From: Pseudomonadota bacterium
Lineage (GTDB): Bacteria; Pseudomonadota; Gammaproteobacteria; Steroidobacterales; Steroidobacteraceae
Reading direction: 5' to 3'
DNA: 64,000 nucleotides
Assembly (NCBI GenBank): GCA_026398735.1
Contig: JAPLSH010000004.1
Coordinates: 124,001 to 188,000 of the forward strand
Positions 30,024 to 38,836 of this stretch are shown piece after piece (position 1 is the stretch's first letter; every line of letters starts with the position of its first letter). Made by a program: the position numbers and the translations under genes. The notes beneath the pieces are model-generated. The model was not told where the DNA came from and did no database searches. It was given only the letters and a program-made list of their open reading frames with translations.

Positions 30024-30645
30024 GAATATGCCGGGCCGCATCCAGGCCCGGCACCGTTACTGCCTGAACCTGCTCCAGCCGCCAGCCGCGCGGTAACGCA
30101 CCGGCATCATCAGCATCGGGCAAGGGTGGCCAGCGTCCCTTCATAGCCAACACACAGGTGTGTGCATCGCATAGCGGCGCCACCCAGTGCAGCAAGCGGG
30201 GCAATGGTGCAAATGCCCGCGTCACCACCGTGTCGAACGGCGGCAATTGCAACGCCTCAACGCGGGCATGCAGCGATTGCACATTAGTTAGCCCCAGCAG
30301 TTGCGCAGCGTGATCGACAAAGCGCAGCTTCTTGGCCACAGAGTCGATGAGCGTGAACTGCCGTTGCGGCTGCAGCAAGGCCAAAGGCAAACCCGGAAAT
30401 CCACCACCGGTGCCTACGTCGGCCACACGCGCGCCTTGAATAAGCGGCGCGACGCTCAAGCTGTCGAGCAGATGGTGCGTGAGTACCAGTGCCGGTGTAT
30501 CGAGCGCGGTTAGATTGACCTTCTGGTTCCACTCGATCAGCTCATCACCCAACTGCAGCAAGCGTGCGCCCTGCTGTGCATCGATCGGCACACCCAGTGC
30601 CGCAGCACCGTCACACAACTGTTGCACAGAGGAGTGCGCGTTCAA
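30001..30645 (-). CDS. rsmG: 16S rRNA (guanine(527)-N(7))-methyltransferase RsmG
   Basis: RsmG methylates G527 of 16S rRNA. The 214-residue protein has ELIEWNQKVNLTA, LVLTHHLLDSLSVAP, the SAM loop VADVGTGGGFPGLPLAL, LIDSVAKKLRFVD and VVTRAFAPLPRLL, all characteristic. It is last in a minus-strand run with 4-base overlaps (reductase, unknown protein, rsmG). It stays near parAB as in many genomes, but the mnmG gene often found beside it is absent and the glucan synthase is interposed. Confidence 0.96.
   Translation of the reverse strand: MNAHSSVQQLCDGAAALGVPIDAQQGARLLQLGDELIEWNQKVNLTALDTPALVLTHHLLDSLSVAPLIQGARVADVGTGGGFPGLPLALLQPQRQFTLIDSVAKKLRFVDHAAQLLGLTNVQSLHARVEALQLPPFDTVVTRAFAPLPRLLHWVAPLCDAHTCVLAMKGRWPPLPDADDAGALPRGWRLEQVQAVTVPGLDAARHILKLRRVT
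30030..30052. terminator. Hairpin past the glucan synthase stop
   Basis: A perfect 8-bp stem (GCCGGGCC at 30030-30037 with GGCCCGGC at 30045-30052) closes a 7-base loop, 6 bases after the plus-strand stop at 30023. It lies inside the 3' coding part of rsmG and has no T tract, so termination activity is uncertain. Confidence 0.35.
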
Positions 30646-31112
30646 TGCCGCACCAACGCAGCCATGAACCGCTGCACAGGCATCTGCATCAAACGCTCTT
30701 CATCATCAAACAGCGCTGCCACAGCGGATGCATCCTCTGCAGCCACAGCCGCCTGCATCCAAGCTACCGGCTGCGTTGGCGCAGTGTGCAATTGCCGTAT
30801 CAAGTCACCAACCTTCATAGGAACCTCGCCGCACAACACCGCAGCACGCGCCTGCGCGTCGGCCTGCGCCAGCGCTTGCGCCAACTGCATAGCCGGCGGG
30901 TCTGGTGCATCAGGCCAACACAGCAGCAAGGCGATATCCGCCGCAGCCTGCGCTACCGACAATTCAAAACAAGTGCCCGGTACACGCGCACCACCCGGCA
31001 ACGTCGCGCCCAGTGCACGCGGACCAATGTGCGCGCGACACTGCGGCTGACGCGCAGCCTGCAACACGCGACCCATCGCAGCGCGCAGTACATCGCTCAT
31101 CGCGGCAGTCAT
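30642..31112 (-). CDS. Protein of unknown function between reductase and rsmG
   Basis: This 156-residue alanine-rich protein is not recognised. It contains a predicted central core (PGTCFELSVAQAAADIALLLCWP), a helical middle rich in Ala and Gln, and an acidic C-terminal patch (FDDEERLMQMPVQRF). No signal peptide or membrane helix is obvious. It overlaps both neighbours by 4 bases (ATGA type), which strongly supports it being translated. A second in-frame ATG four codons in is an alternative start. Confidence 0.6.
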   Translation of the reverse strand: MTAAMSDVLRAAMGRVLQAARQPQCRAHIGPRALGATLPGGARVPGTCFELSVAQAAADIALLLCWPDAPDPPAMQLAQALAQADAQARAAVLCGEVPMKVGDLIRQLHTAPTQPVAWMQAAVAAEDASAVAALFDDEERLMQMPVQRFMAALVRH

Positions 31113-32134
31113 GCGGACTCAACCACAGCGTTGGGATCGATGCGCACCACAATGCGACCCACATTGCTGCCTTGCAGCAAGCCGGCAAACGCAGTGGGTA
31201 ACTCTTCAAAGGCAATGGTGTGGGGTGCGATGCGCGACAGATGACGCGGCCGCAGGTCATCACCCAAGCGCCGCCACAGTGCCAGCCGCAGTGCGTGCGG
31301 CGTACCCGATGAACCAATACCCAGCAGATTCACGCCGCGCAAAATAAACGGCATCACCGTGGTGTGCAGCGCTGCGCCACCGGCTTGGCCGATGCTGGCC
31401 ACGCTGCCACCGGTCATCGTCGCTGCCAGCAAACCTGCCAACAACTCACCGCCCACGTTGTCGATGGCACCGGCCCAATGCGCACGCTCCAACGGCTTGC
31501 CGCCAAGACCCAGTTGATCGGGCGAGAGCACTTGGACAGCACCCAGTGCTTGCAGATATTGAGCTTGATCGGGCTTACGGCTGATCGCCGTGACGGTGTA
31601 GCCACGCGCAGCCAGCAGATCAATAGCAATGCTGCCTACACCACCGCTGGCACCGGTGACCGCTACCGGGCCTTGGCCCGGCTGCAACCCGTTGAGCTCC
31701 AGCTTGTGAATTGCCAGCGCCGCCGTAAAACCCGCCGTGCCCAGCGCCATCACGCTCCACAGCGAGTGACCGGGCGGCAGCGGCACCAGCCAGTCGGCCG
31801 CGACGCAGGCGTAGTCGGCATAGCCACCATCGTGTGATTCGGACAGACCACAGCCAGCCACCAGCGCCAGATCACCCTCGTGCCAGCGCGGGTCGGCAGA
31901 GGCCACCACCGTGCCGGAAAAATCGATGCCGCCGGTCAACGGAAAGCGCCGCAGGATGCGGCCGGCGCCGCTGGCAGCCAGCGCATCTTTGTAGTTGATG
32001 CCGCTAAAGGCCACCCGCAGCAGCACCTGGCCGACGGACGGTTGCGGCAGCGGCACAGACTCGAAGCCCGCGCGCACGGCAAAGCCAGGGCCACTGGGGT
32101 CCTCGTGGATGCGAAATGCGCGCAAGGTCTGCAC
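31109..32134 (-). CDS. Medium-chain NAD(P)H oxidoreductase, AcuI/YhdH acryloyl-CoA reductase type
   Basis: This protein matches the YhdH/AcuI branch of zinc-free medium-chain reductases, which reduce acrylyl-CoA to propionyl-CoA or quinones with NADPH. It shows FSGINYKDALAASGAGRILRRFPLTGGIDFSG-type N-terminal pattern, WLVPLPPGHSLWSVMALGTAGFTAALA, and the nucleotide loop VTGASGGVGSIAIDLLAARGY. The GTG at 32134 (MQTLRAFRIHED) is preferred because AGGA lies eight bases upstream; a TTG at 32125 is possible. With it the length is 341, slightly above the usual 324. Divergent from the S9-like gene. Confidence 0.87.
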   Translation of the reverse strand: MQTLRAFRIHEDPSGPGFAVRAGFESVPLPQPSVGQVLLRVAFSGINYKDALAASGAGRILRRFPLTGGIDFSGTVVASADPRWHEGDLALVAGCGLSESHDGGYADYACVAADWLVPLPPGHSLWSVMALGTAGFTAALAIHKLELNGLQPGQGPVAVTGASGGVGSIAIDLLAARGYTVTAISRKPDQAQYLQALGAVQVLSPDQLGLGGKPLERAHWAGAIDNVGGELLAGLLAATMTGGSVASIGQAGGAALHTTVMPFILRGVNLLGIGSSGTPHALRLALWRRLGDDLRPRHLSRIAPHTIAFEELPTAFAGLLQGSNVGRIVVRIDPNAVVESA

Positions 32135-32209
32135 CGGAGGTGTCCTATGAAATGCTGGCTGCAGCCTAGCCGCCCACCAACCCCTGTCAACCGTCCTAGA
32201 ATCGGCACC

Positions 32210-34117
32210 ATGAACCTGCGTCTCGCCGCCAGCCTGCTGCTGGCGCTCACACCCGTCACCGCGTTGGCAGACCCCACTGCCCCGGACCCGCAACTGTCCG
32301 CTTGGCTTCAAGGCCGCGATGCGCGCCTGATCGACTGGCTACCCGATGGCACGTTGCTCATCAGCACACGCTTTGGCGAGGTTCGCCAACTGCATCGAGT
32401 GGCCTCACCGCTGGGGCAACGCGAGCAGCTGAGTTTCGGCGAGGAGCCGGCCGAAGACGCCCTGCCCAGCGCGCAGACAGCCACCGACTGGATCCAGCTG
32501 CAGGCGCGCGGCGATGGCAGCTTTCTGCTGCTGCCCACTCAAGCCCATCAATCACCCAGCGCACCGCTGGCGCCGGGTTTGGTCAGCCGCCAACGCCCGA
32601 TACGTGCACACGATGGTCACCGCATCGCCTATGGCAGCCACCGCGAAGACGGCGAAAACCCTGGGCTGACGGTGCTAGACCCGCGACTGCCCACCGCGCC
32701 ACAACGTGCGTGTCCGGCAGCCCGGGCAGTGTTGGCACAAGACTGGTCCTATGACGATGCGCGCGTGCTGCTGATCGAAGCCACCAGCAGCGACACCAGC
32801 ACGCTGCAAGTGTGCGATTTGAGCACTGGCAAGCTGACCCGCATCGAGCCCGATGCCGGCACCTCAGCCAAAGACACTCAGGTCATCGCCGCACAGTTTT
32901 CTCGCGATGGTCGCGGCGTTTATTTTGTGTCGACCCATGGCGACGACTTCACGCAACTGCGCTATGTGGACCAGTACACCCGCGAATCGCGGGTCATCGC
33001 CCGTCAAGCCGGTGCAGACATCACCCAACTGACCTTAAGCGCCGACGGCCGCTGGCTGGCCTGGACTGTTGCCGAGGCCGGTGGCGATCGGCTGGTCGTA
33101 CGCGACCAGACTACTGCGCGCGAGCTGGCCCTGGCCCCGTTGCCAGCCGGCGCGCAGATCGGCCGCCTGGCGTTTGACGGCGGCGGCACACAGCTGGCCC
33201 TGTCGGTCGACTCGGCACAGGCTGCCAGCGAGGTGCTGGTCTATACGCTGACTGGGTCGACCAGCTTGAGCGTCTGGACCCACAGCGAACAGGGCCTGCT
33301 GCCGGATCTGCCCCGTGTCACGCCCCAACAGGTGCGCTTTGCCAGCTGGGATGGCGATGAACGCGGACCGCGCCAAGTTCCCGCCTGGCTCTATCAACCG
33401 CCCGGTGAGGGACCACATCCGGTACTTATCGATCTACCCGACAGCCCCGGTGCGCGCTTTCGACCTGGCTGGGACCCGCTGCTGCAACATCTGGTCATGC
33501 AGCAAGGCTGGGCGGTGATTGCGCCGCAATTGCGCGGCAGCGGCGGATACGGACGCAACTGGCAGATGCTGGATAACGGCAAGCTGCGCGAAGACCCGCT
33601 GCGCGATCTGGGGGCGCTACTGGTGTGGATCCGGCTGCAGCCGGACTTGGATGCCAATCGCGTGGTGCTGCGCGGTTCCGGTTATGGCGCTTATCAGGTG
33701 ATGGCGGCGCTGGCTCAGTTCGGTGACCGTTTGGCCGGAGGCATTACGGTCGGCGGTTTTGGCCGCTTTGCGCCCTGGCTGTATTCACACACCAGCTGGC
33801 AGCGCGAATTGCTGCGCAGTGAATTAGGCGATGAGCGCGACAGCGCCGTGCGCGAAACCTTAGAGCGCATCTCGCCGTTGACGCGAGCGGGATCTATCCG
33901 CAAACCACTGCTGATGGCACTGCCGCCGGCTGATGCGGTCAACGCGGTGGTCGTGGATGACCTGCAGACGCTAGGAGAGCGCGTGCTGGCGCACGGCGTG
34001 GAAGTGACGACTGTAAAGGCCCCTAACGCGGGGCCGGCCTGGCATCGCAAGGCCGAGCGCGACGTCTGGTTGCAGGCCGTCGCGCAGTTTCTGCGTCGCC
34101 GCACGGCGACGCAGTAA
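32210..34117 (+). CDS. Degenerate prolyl oligopeptidase family (S9) protein, exported
   Basis: From the ATG at 32210 the 635-residue product has a Sec signal ending in TALADP, a beta-propeller-like N-terminal half with repeated strand motifs (about 60-390), and a C-terminal alpha/beta hydrolase half of the S9 type (about 400-630). It shows APQLRGSGGYGRNWQM and DPLRDLGALLVWIRLQPDLDANRVVLR. The nucleophile elbow reads R488-G-S-G-Y-G-A, so the serine of the usual GGSYGG is replaced by Gly491. The HGxxD and GHG regions are also altered (LPPADAVN, GPAWH). It is therefore probably not a conventional serine peptidase. Start and signal fit well. Confidence 0.75.
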   Translation: MNLRLAASLLLALTPVTALADPTAPDPQLSAWLQGRDARLIDWLPDGTLLISTRFGEVRQLHRVASPLGQREQLSFGEEPAEDALPSAQTATDWIQLQARGDGSFLLLPTQAHQSPSAPLAPGLVSRQRPIRAHDGHRIAYGSHREDGENPGLTVLDPRLPTAPQRACPAARAVLAQDWSYDDARVLLIEATSSDTSTLQVCDLSTGKLTRIEPDAGTSAKDTQVIAAQFSRDGRGVYFVSTHGDDFTQLRYVDQYTRESRVIARQAGADITQLTLSADGRWLAWTVAEAGGDRLVVRDQTTARELALAPLPAGAQIGRLAFDGGGTQLALSVDSAQAASEVLVYTLTGSTSLSVWTHSEQGLLPDLPRVTPQQVRFASWDGDERGPRQVPAWLYQPPGEGPHPVLIDLPDSPGARFRPGWDPLLQHLVMQQGWAVIAPQLRGSGGYGRNWQMLDNGKLREDPLRDLGALLVWIRLQPDLDANRVVLRGSGYGAYQVMAALAQFGDRLAGGITVGGFGRFAPWLYSHTSWQRELLRSELGDERDSAVRETLERISPLTRAGSIRKPLLMALPPADAVNAVVVDDLQTLGERVLAHGVEVTTVKAPNAGPAWHRKAERDVWLQAVAQFLRRRTATQ

Positions 34118-34126
34118 GCCCACCGC

Positions 34127-34768
34127 CTACTTGGCGACGGTGTAACGCGAAGTCGGGCGGTACGTGGTCTGCAGCGCCGGGCGCTGCTGCGAGAAGTAAC
34201 GCGCCACAGCCTTGATGTCTTCAGGCTTAAGAGCCTGAGCAAAAGCACCCATCACCGCATTGCGGCGCTTGCCGCTGCGGTAATCGTTAAGAGCCTTCTC
34301 GATGTAATCGGGGTGCTGACCCGACAGCGTCGGGTAGATGCCGACGATGCCGACGCCATCTGTGCCATGGCAAGCCTGGCAAGTGGCAACCACAGCCGGC
34401 GCGGTACCCACCGGCTTGGCACCGGAAGACTTAATTGCCCCGCCCGACAGATAAGCCGCGACGTCTTGCATGTCCTGGTCGTTCATCGACGCAGCATGCG
34501 CATGCATGGTGGCGTGGCTACGCTCCTGACTCTTGTAGGCAGTCAAGGCAATAACCAGATACTCGGGATGCTGGCCAACGAGCTTGGGCACGCGGTAATC
34601 CGGGTAAGCGTTTCTGTAGTTGTCTATGCCGTGGCAACCCAAGCAGGTGTAAGCCAGAGTCTTACCGGCGGCAGCATTGCCCTCGGCTTGCGCCACCGGC
34701 GCAGCAACACAACCCAAAACAGCTACTAACGAGAGCAGCGCCGAAGCAGACCAAGAACGGACGGACAT
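34127..34768 (-). CDS. Dihaem cytochrome c, c4 type
   Basis: This 213-residue periplasmic electron carrier has a Sec signal (cleavage near AQAEG), then two c-type domains: TCLGCH (Cys42, Cys45, His46) and TCQACH (Cys130, Cys133, His134). Each is followed by a plausible methionine ligand region (HATMHAHAASMND and NAVMGAFAQAL). Length and two-domain symmetry fit cytochrome c4, a donor to terminal oxidases. The stop is 9 bases from the end of the convergent S9-like gene. Confidence 0.92.
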   Translation of the reverse strand: MSVRSWSASALLSLVAVLGCVAAPVAQAEGNAAAGKTLAYTCLGCHGIDNYRNAYPDYRVPKLVGQHPEYLVIALTAYKSQERSHATMHAHAASMNDQDMQDVAAYLSGGAIKSSGAKPVGTAPAVVATCQACHGTDGVGIVGIYPTLSGQHPDYIEKALNDYRSGKRRNAVMGAFAQALKPEDIKAVARYFSQQRPALQTTYRPTSRYTVAK

Positions 34769-34871
34769 TCTGCATCCTTAAGGACGGTCGAAAAGTGCTA
34801 CGAATGGTACGTTTATGGCTGCAAAAATGCCACCTTCACTGTGGCAGTTCGCTCAACTTAAAGGCTGATTG

Positions 34872-35324
34872 ATGCTCACTCTCATCCAGCGCGTCACCGA
34901 GGCTCAAGTGCGGGTCGACGACCAGATCATTGGCGCCATTGGCCCGGGCATTGTGGCGTTGGTCGGCATCACCCCGGAAGACACTCCAGCAGAGGCCGAA
35001 CGGCTGCTGCAGCGCATCCTGGGCTATCGGATTTTTGCCGACGATCAGGGCCGCATGAACTTGGACCTGCGTCAGCGCGGTGGCGGTCTGCTGCTGGTGC
35101 CGCAATTCACACTGGCGGCCGACACCCGCAAGGGGCTGCGACCGGGGTTCAGCACTGCGGCCGCTCCGGCGGTGGCCCAACCCTTATTCGATTCGCTGGT
35201 CGAGCGTGCCCGCGCACTGCACCCGCAGGTGGCCTGCGGGCGCTTTGGCGCCAACATGCAGGTCGCGCTGATCAATGACGGGCCCGTCACCTTCCTGCTG
35301 CATAGTGGCGAAGCCAACAAGTAA
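34872..35324 (+). CDS. dtd: D-aminoacyl-tRNA deacylase
   Basis: Dtd hydrolyses D-aminoacyl-tRNAs and glycyl-tRNA(Ala). The 150-residue protein has MLTLIQRVTEAQVRVD at the start, VALVGITPEDT, the SQxxL-like LLLVPQFTLAADTRKGLRPGF active-site block and the cis-proline motif NDGPVTF near the C terminus. The ATG at 34872 is chosen over a TTG one codon upstream. It begins a plus-strand run leading into tatABC, 65 bases away. Confidence 0.96.
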   Translation: MLTLIQRVTEAQVRVDDQIIGAIGPGIVALVGITPEDTPAEAERLLQRILGYRIFADDQGRMNLDLRQRGGGLLLVPQFTLAADTRKGLRPGFSTAAAPAVAQPLFDSLVERARALHPQVACGRFGANMQVALINDGPVTFLLHSGEANK

Positions 35325-35389
35325 GGCCATTGTCAGACTTTTGGCCTATCATCAATCCCCCGACGTAGGCAGTTGCAGGAGTTCAGGCC

Positions 35390-35641
35390 ATGGGCATAGG
35401 AATGCGCGAACTGTTGATCATCCTGGTGGTGGTCCTGGTCGTTTTCGGCACTAAGAAGCTCAAGACCATCGGCTCCGACTTGGGCGGCGCGGTGCGTGGC
35501 TTCAAAAAGGCCATGGGCGATGGCGAAGCCGAGGGCACCGAGGTGGCCAAGCAGCTGCAACAGGCTGCTCCGGATGCCGAGTTCCCCGAGACCAAAGCCG
35601 CCGCCAAGCCCGCAGCGCCGTCCGATAACAAGGCGGCCTGA
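35390..35641 (+). CDS. tatA: Sec-independent protein translocase subunit TatA
   Basis: TatA oligomers form the translocation pore or patch of the Tat system. The 83-residue protein has an N-terminal membrane helix ([19 protein letters not shown]) and then the amphipathic helix [20 protein letters not shown], followed by an acidic to Ala/Pro-rich tail. It is first of tatABC. At least the molybdenum hydroxylase and perhaps the FMN dehydrogenase in this window look like Tat clients. Confidence 0.96.
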   Translation: MGIGMRELLIILVVVLVVFGTKKLKTIGSDLGGAVRGFKKAMGDGEAEGTEVAKQLQQAAPDAEFPETKAAAKPAAPSDNKAA

Positions 35642-35671
35642 GCGCGTCTCAGCGCTGTAAAGAGACCCTAG

Positions 35672-36193
35672 ATGTTTGAGATCGGCTTTTCGGAACTGCT
35701 GCTGATCTTTGTCATCGCGCTGATCGTGCTTGGGCCGCAAAAGCTGCCCAAGCTGGTCGCGCAAGTAGGGCGATGGGCCGGCAAGGCACGCGCTATGGCT
35801 CGCCAGTTCCGCGAGCAGCTCGAAAGCGAGATCAACCTCGACGAGCTGGGCAAGGCCCAAGCCAAAACCCCGCCGCCCCCCTCGCCCTCCAATCCTTGGG
35901 ATCCGGCGCCAGCAGAGCCTGTCGCCACTGCAGAGCCTGTCGCCACTGCAGAGCCTTCTGCCGCAGCAGAACCGGGCGTAGCACCAGATAGCAGCGTGAC
36001 CAGTGATGCCCCAACGCCTGCAGCAAGCGCAGAGGCACCACCCGTAGCGGCCGCTGCCGCCGAAGGCGCATCGCCCTACGCCAATCCTTGGGATGCGCCA
36101 GCAGTAGCAGCAGAGCCGCCGCCGGCAACAGAACCCAGCATCCTGCCGCCAACGGCCACTCATCCTGCCGTGAATCATGAGCGACAAGCCTGA
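35672..36193 (+). CDS. tatB: Sec-independent protein translocase subunit TatB
   Basis: TatB forms the signal-peptide receptor with TatC. The 173-residue protein has the N-terminal helix FEIGFSELLLIFVIALIVLGPQKLPKL, the amphipathic helix with RAMARQFREQLESEINLDEL, and a long Pro/Ala/Glu-rich tail with two NPWD blocks and an 18-base tandem repeat coding PVATAE. Its 3' end overlaps tatC by 17 bases. Confidence 0.95.
   Translation: MFEIGFSELLLIFVIALIVLGPQKLPKLVAQVGRWAGKARAMARQFREQLESEINLDELGKAQAKTPPPPSPSNPWDPAPAEPVATAEPVATAEPSAAAEPGVAPDSSVTSDAPTPAASAEAPPVAAAAAEGASPYANPWDAPAVAAEPPPATEPSILPPTATHPAVNHERQA
35913..35956. repeat. 18-bp tandem repeat in tatB tail
   Basis: Two exact 18-base copies (35913-35930 and 35931-35948), starting CAGAGCCTGTC, are followed by a partial third (8 bases to 35956). 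They code the repeated EPVATA of the disordered TatB tail; repeat number could vary by slippage. Confidence 0.85.
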
Positions 36194-36947
36194 TTCCATG
36201 GCCGAGGGCACCCTGCTCTCGCACTTGCTCGAGTTGCGCGATCGACTGATGCGCGCGCTCATCGCCGTGTGCGTGGTGTTTTTGCCTTGCGCCTATTTCG
36301 CCAACGACATCTTCGAGTTCGCAGCGCGACCCTTGTTGGCGCAGTTGCCCAAGGGCGGCTCACTCATCGCCACCAGCGTGATGTCGCCCTTCACAACGCC
36401 CTTCAAATTGTCGTTCATGGTGTCGCTGTTCATCGCCATACCGTATGTGCTGTATCAGGTATGGGGCTTTGTGGCACCTGGCCTCTACAAGAACGAAAAG
36501 CGCTTTGCGATGCCGCTACTGCTGTCGTCCATCGTGCTGTTTTATTGCGGCGTGGCGTTCGCGTACTTTCTGGTGTTTCCGGTCATGTTCCAGTTCTTCG
36601 CGGCCACCACTCCGGCCGGCGTGCAGATGATGACCGACATCAACAACTATCTCGATTTCGCACTGACGATGTTCTTTGCGTTTGGCGTGGCCTTCGAGAT
36701 GCCCATTGCAGTGGTGCTGCTGGTCATCACCGGCATCGTCAGTGTCGAGAAGCTGGTAGCTGCGCGCGGCTACGTGATCATCGGCATCTTCGTCATTGCC
36801 GCCATCCTCACGCCGCCCGACGCGCTGTCGCAAACGCTGATGGCCGTGCCCATGTGGCTGCTCTATGAGTTGGGCGTGATCTTCGCGCGCATCCTGACGC
36901 GTAACCGCCCCAAGCCAGAGGCCGAACCGGAAGCCGGAGAGGCTTGA
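36177..36947 (+). CDS. tatC: Sec-independent protein translocase subunit TatC
   Basis: TatC is the core signal-peptide receptor. The 256-residue protein has six membrane helices with family landmarks: LLSHLLELRDRLMRALIAV at the start, SPFTTPFKLSFMVSLFIAIPYVLYQVWGFVAPGLYKNEKR-type segment with the conserved FxAPGLYxxE, and the late FVIAAILTPPDALSQTLMAVPMWLLYELG. Length is normal. Its TGA shares one base with the ATG of the POT transporter. Confidence 0.97.
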   Translation: MSDKPDSMAEGTLLSHLLELRDRLMRALIAVCVVFLPCAYFANDIFEFAARPLLAQLPKGGSLIATSVMSPFTTPFKLSFMVSLFIAIPYVLYQVWGFVAPGLYKNEKRFAMPLLLSSIVLFYCGVAFAYFLVFPVMFQFFAATTPAGVQMMTDINNYLDFALTMFFAFGVAFEMPIAVVLLVITGIVSVEKLVAARGYVIIGIFVIAAILTPPDALSQTLMAVPMWLLYELGVIFARILTRNRPKPEAEPEAGEA

Positions 36948-38425
36948 TGAGTGCTCCGGATGGCGGCTTTGCAGGCCACCCGCGGGCACTCTCCACGCTG
37001 TTTTTTGCCGAGCTGTGGGAGCGTTTCAGCTACTACGGTATGCGTGCGTTGCTGGTGCTGTTTCTGGTGCAAGCAGTAGCCAGTGGCGGCTTTGGCTTGG
37101 ATGACCGCACCGCCGCTGCCATCTATGGGCTCTATACCGCAGGCGTGTACATCGCCAGCCTGCCCGGCGGTTGGATAGCCGACCGCCTCATCGGTGCGCA
37201 ACGTGCAGTGCTTTGGGGTGGCATCGGCATTGCGCTGGGCCATTTGGTGCTGGCGCTGTCAGACAGTCTTGCCATGTTCTGCACAGGGCTTGCCATCATC
37301 GTGGTGGGCACGGGCCTGCTCAAGCCCAATATCGCCGCACTCGTTGGTGCTATCTATCCCGAAGGCGGGGCGCGCCGCGATGCCGGCTTCACCGTGTTTT
37401 ACATGGGCATCAATCTGGGCGCGATGATCGGCCCGCTGGTCACCGGATGGCTGGCGCAGCAATACGGTTGGCATATTGGTTTCATGGCTGCAGCGCTAGG
37501 CATGTTGCTGGGTGTGGCGTGGTTTGTCGCCACACGCGCACGACTGGCCGGCGCCGGTGCAGAGCCCGCTGCACACCCTTACGGCAGCGCCGGACTGCGC
37601 GCCGACAAGCAACGTGTGTGGATCATCGGCGCAGTGTTGTTAGCCCTTGCCGCGTTGTTCGCATCAGGTATCACCGGCCTATCGGTACTGCAGCTGCGTG
37701 GCATCACCGTATGGGTCATCCTCGCTTTAATGCTGGCCGGGTTTGCACAGTTACTACTGCGGTCAGGCCTGACGGCTGATGAGCGTCGCCGCGGCTTGAT
37801 GTTGCTGGCGCTGTGCGCCGCCAGCAGTGTGTTCTGGTCGGGCTTCGAGCAAGCCGGCTCATCGCTTACTCTGTTTGCAGAGCGTCATACGGGCCGTGAG
37901 CTTGCGGGTTTCACCATTCCCACCAGTTGGTTTCAGTCGCTCAACTCCATCTTCATCATTGGTTTTGCGCCGCTGTTCTCTGCGCTATGGATGACGCTGG
38001 GCAAACGCGACCTCTCATCGGGCGGCAAATTTGTAATGGCGCTGCTATTCATGGCCGCAAGCTTTGTGGTGATGGCGCTGGCATCACGCATCGTGGCCAA
38101 CGGTGGCCTTGCCGGACCCGGCTGGCTCATTGCCACCTATCTGCTGCACACCTGGGGCGAACTGGCGTTAAGCCCCGTGGGCATGAGCGCCGCCACGCAG
38201 CTGGTCCCTGCACGCTTTGCCGGGCAGGCTATGGGCCTGTGGTATGCCAGCCTGGCTATGGGCAACCTGGTAGCCAGTCTGTTTGCCGGCGAGTTCGATA
38301 CCTCCAATCTTGCGGCGATGCCCGGCCAGTACCTGCACATCACCACAGTGCAAGGTGCGGCGGCAGTGGCGCTGCTCATCGTGCTGTGGTTGCTGCAACG
38401 TCGCAGCAGCACTGCTTCTTCCTGA
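36947..38425 (+). CDS. POT-family proton-coupled oligopeptide transporter
   Basis: This MFS-type transporter imports di- and tripeptides with protons. The 492-residue protein has 12 to 14 hydrophobic helices and the POT hallmark FFAELWERFSYYGMRALL carrying ExxER, followed by the PTR2 signature region GGWIADRLIGAQRAV and FTVFYMGINLGAMIGPLVTGWL. Start is the ATG at 36947, overlapping the tatC stop by one base, so it is likely co-transcribed with tatABC. Confidence 0.93.
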   Translation: MSAPDGGFAGHPRALSTLFFAELWERFSYYGMRALLVLFLVQAVASGGFGLDDRTAAAIYGLYTAGVYIASLPGGWIADRLIGAQRAVLWGGIGIALGHLVLALSDSLAMFCTGLAIIVVGTGLLKPNIAALVGAIYPEGGARRDAGFTVFYMGINLGAMIGPLVTGWLAQQYGWHIGFMAAALGMLLGVAWFVATRARLAGAGAEPAAHPYGSAGLRADKQRVWIIGAVLLALAALFASGITGLSVLQLRGITVWVILALMLAGFAQLLLRSGLTADERRRGLMLLALCAASSVFWSGFEQAGSSLTLFAERHTGRELAGFTIPTSWFQSLNSIFIIGFAPLFSALWMTLGKRDLSSGGKFVMALLFMAASFVVMALASRIVANGGLAGPGWLIATYLLHTWGELALSPVGMSAATQLVPARFAGQAMGLWYASLAMGNLVASLFAGEFDTSNLAAMPGQYLHITTVQGAAAVALLIVLWLLQRRSSTASS

Positions 38426-38446
38426 TCGCTAACCGGAGATACCTAC

Positions 38447-38836
38447 ATGGCACTGGTCCAACTCGTCATCGCCCTCGCACTGCTGCAGTTCATGGTGTTT
38501 GGCATGGCTGTCGGCTGGGCCCGCGGCAAGTTCGGCGTCAAAGCGCCAGCCACGACCGGCAACGAAATTTTCGAGCGTTACTTTCGCGTGCAGATGAATA
38601 CGCTGGAACAACTGGTGGTGTTCGTGCCGGCCATACTGCTGTTTGCCACGCTACACAGCACCTTTTGGGCTGCCATCCTGGGTGCAGTGTGGTTGGTGGG
38701 CCGCGGCATTTTCTTTTATAGCTATACGCGCAACCCGGCCTCGCGTGGTCTGGGCTTCATGCTGACTATGTTGCCCAGCGCCATCATGGTGATCGGCGTC
38801 ATCATCATTACGGTGCGGGCTGCTATCGCCGTTTAA
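38447..38836 (+). CDS. MAPEG family membrane protein
   Basis: This 129-residue protein has four hydrophobic segments and the MAPEG (membrane-associated eicosanoid/glutathione metabolism) pattern: RGKFGVKAPATTGNEIFERYFRVQMNTLEQLVVFVPAILLFA, where ERYFRVQxNTxEQ is the family glutathione-binding signature, and VGRGIFFYSYTRNPASRGLGF near the end. It may be a glutathione transferase or peroxidase-like enzyme. It ends convergently, overlapping the DedA gene by 14 bases. Confidence 0.9.
   Translation: MALVQLVIALALLQFMVFGMAVGWARGKFGVKAPATTGNEIFERYFRVQMNTLEQLVVFVPAILLFATLHSTFWAAILGAVWLVGRGIFFYSYTRNPASRGLGFMLTMLPSAIMVIGVIIITVRAAIAV

Noticed and set aside
35913-35956. Tandem repeat in tatB considered as CRISPR-like or phase-variable switch
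   Set aside because: Only two and a half 18-base copies in frame with the coding sequence; copy changes would not shift the frame.
35341-36262. Minus-strand Gly/Arg-rich frame across tatA and tatB
   Set aside because: It mirrors the Ala/Pro-rich TatB tail and has no protein-like pattern.
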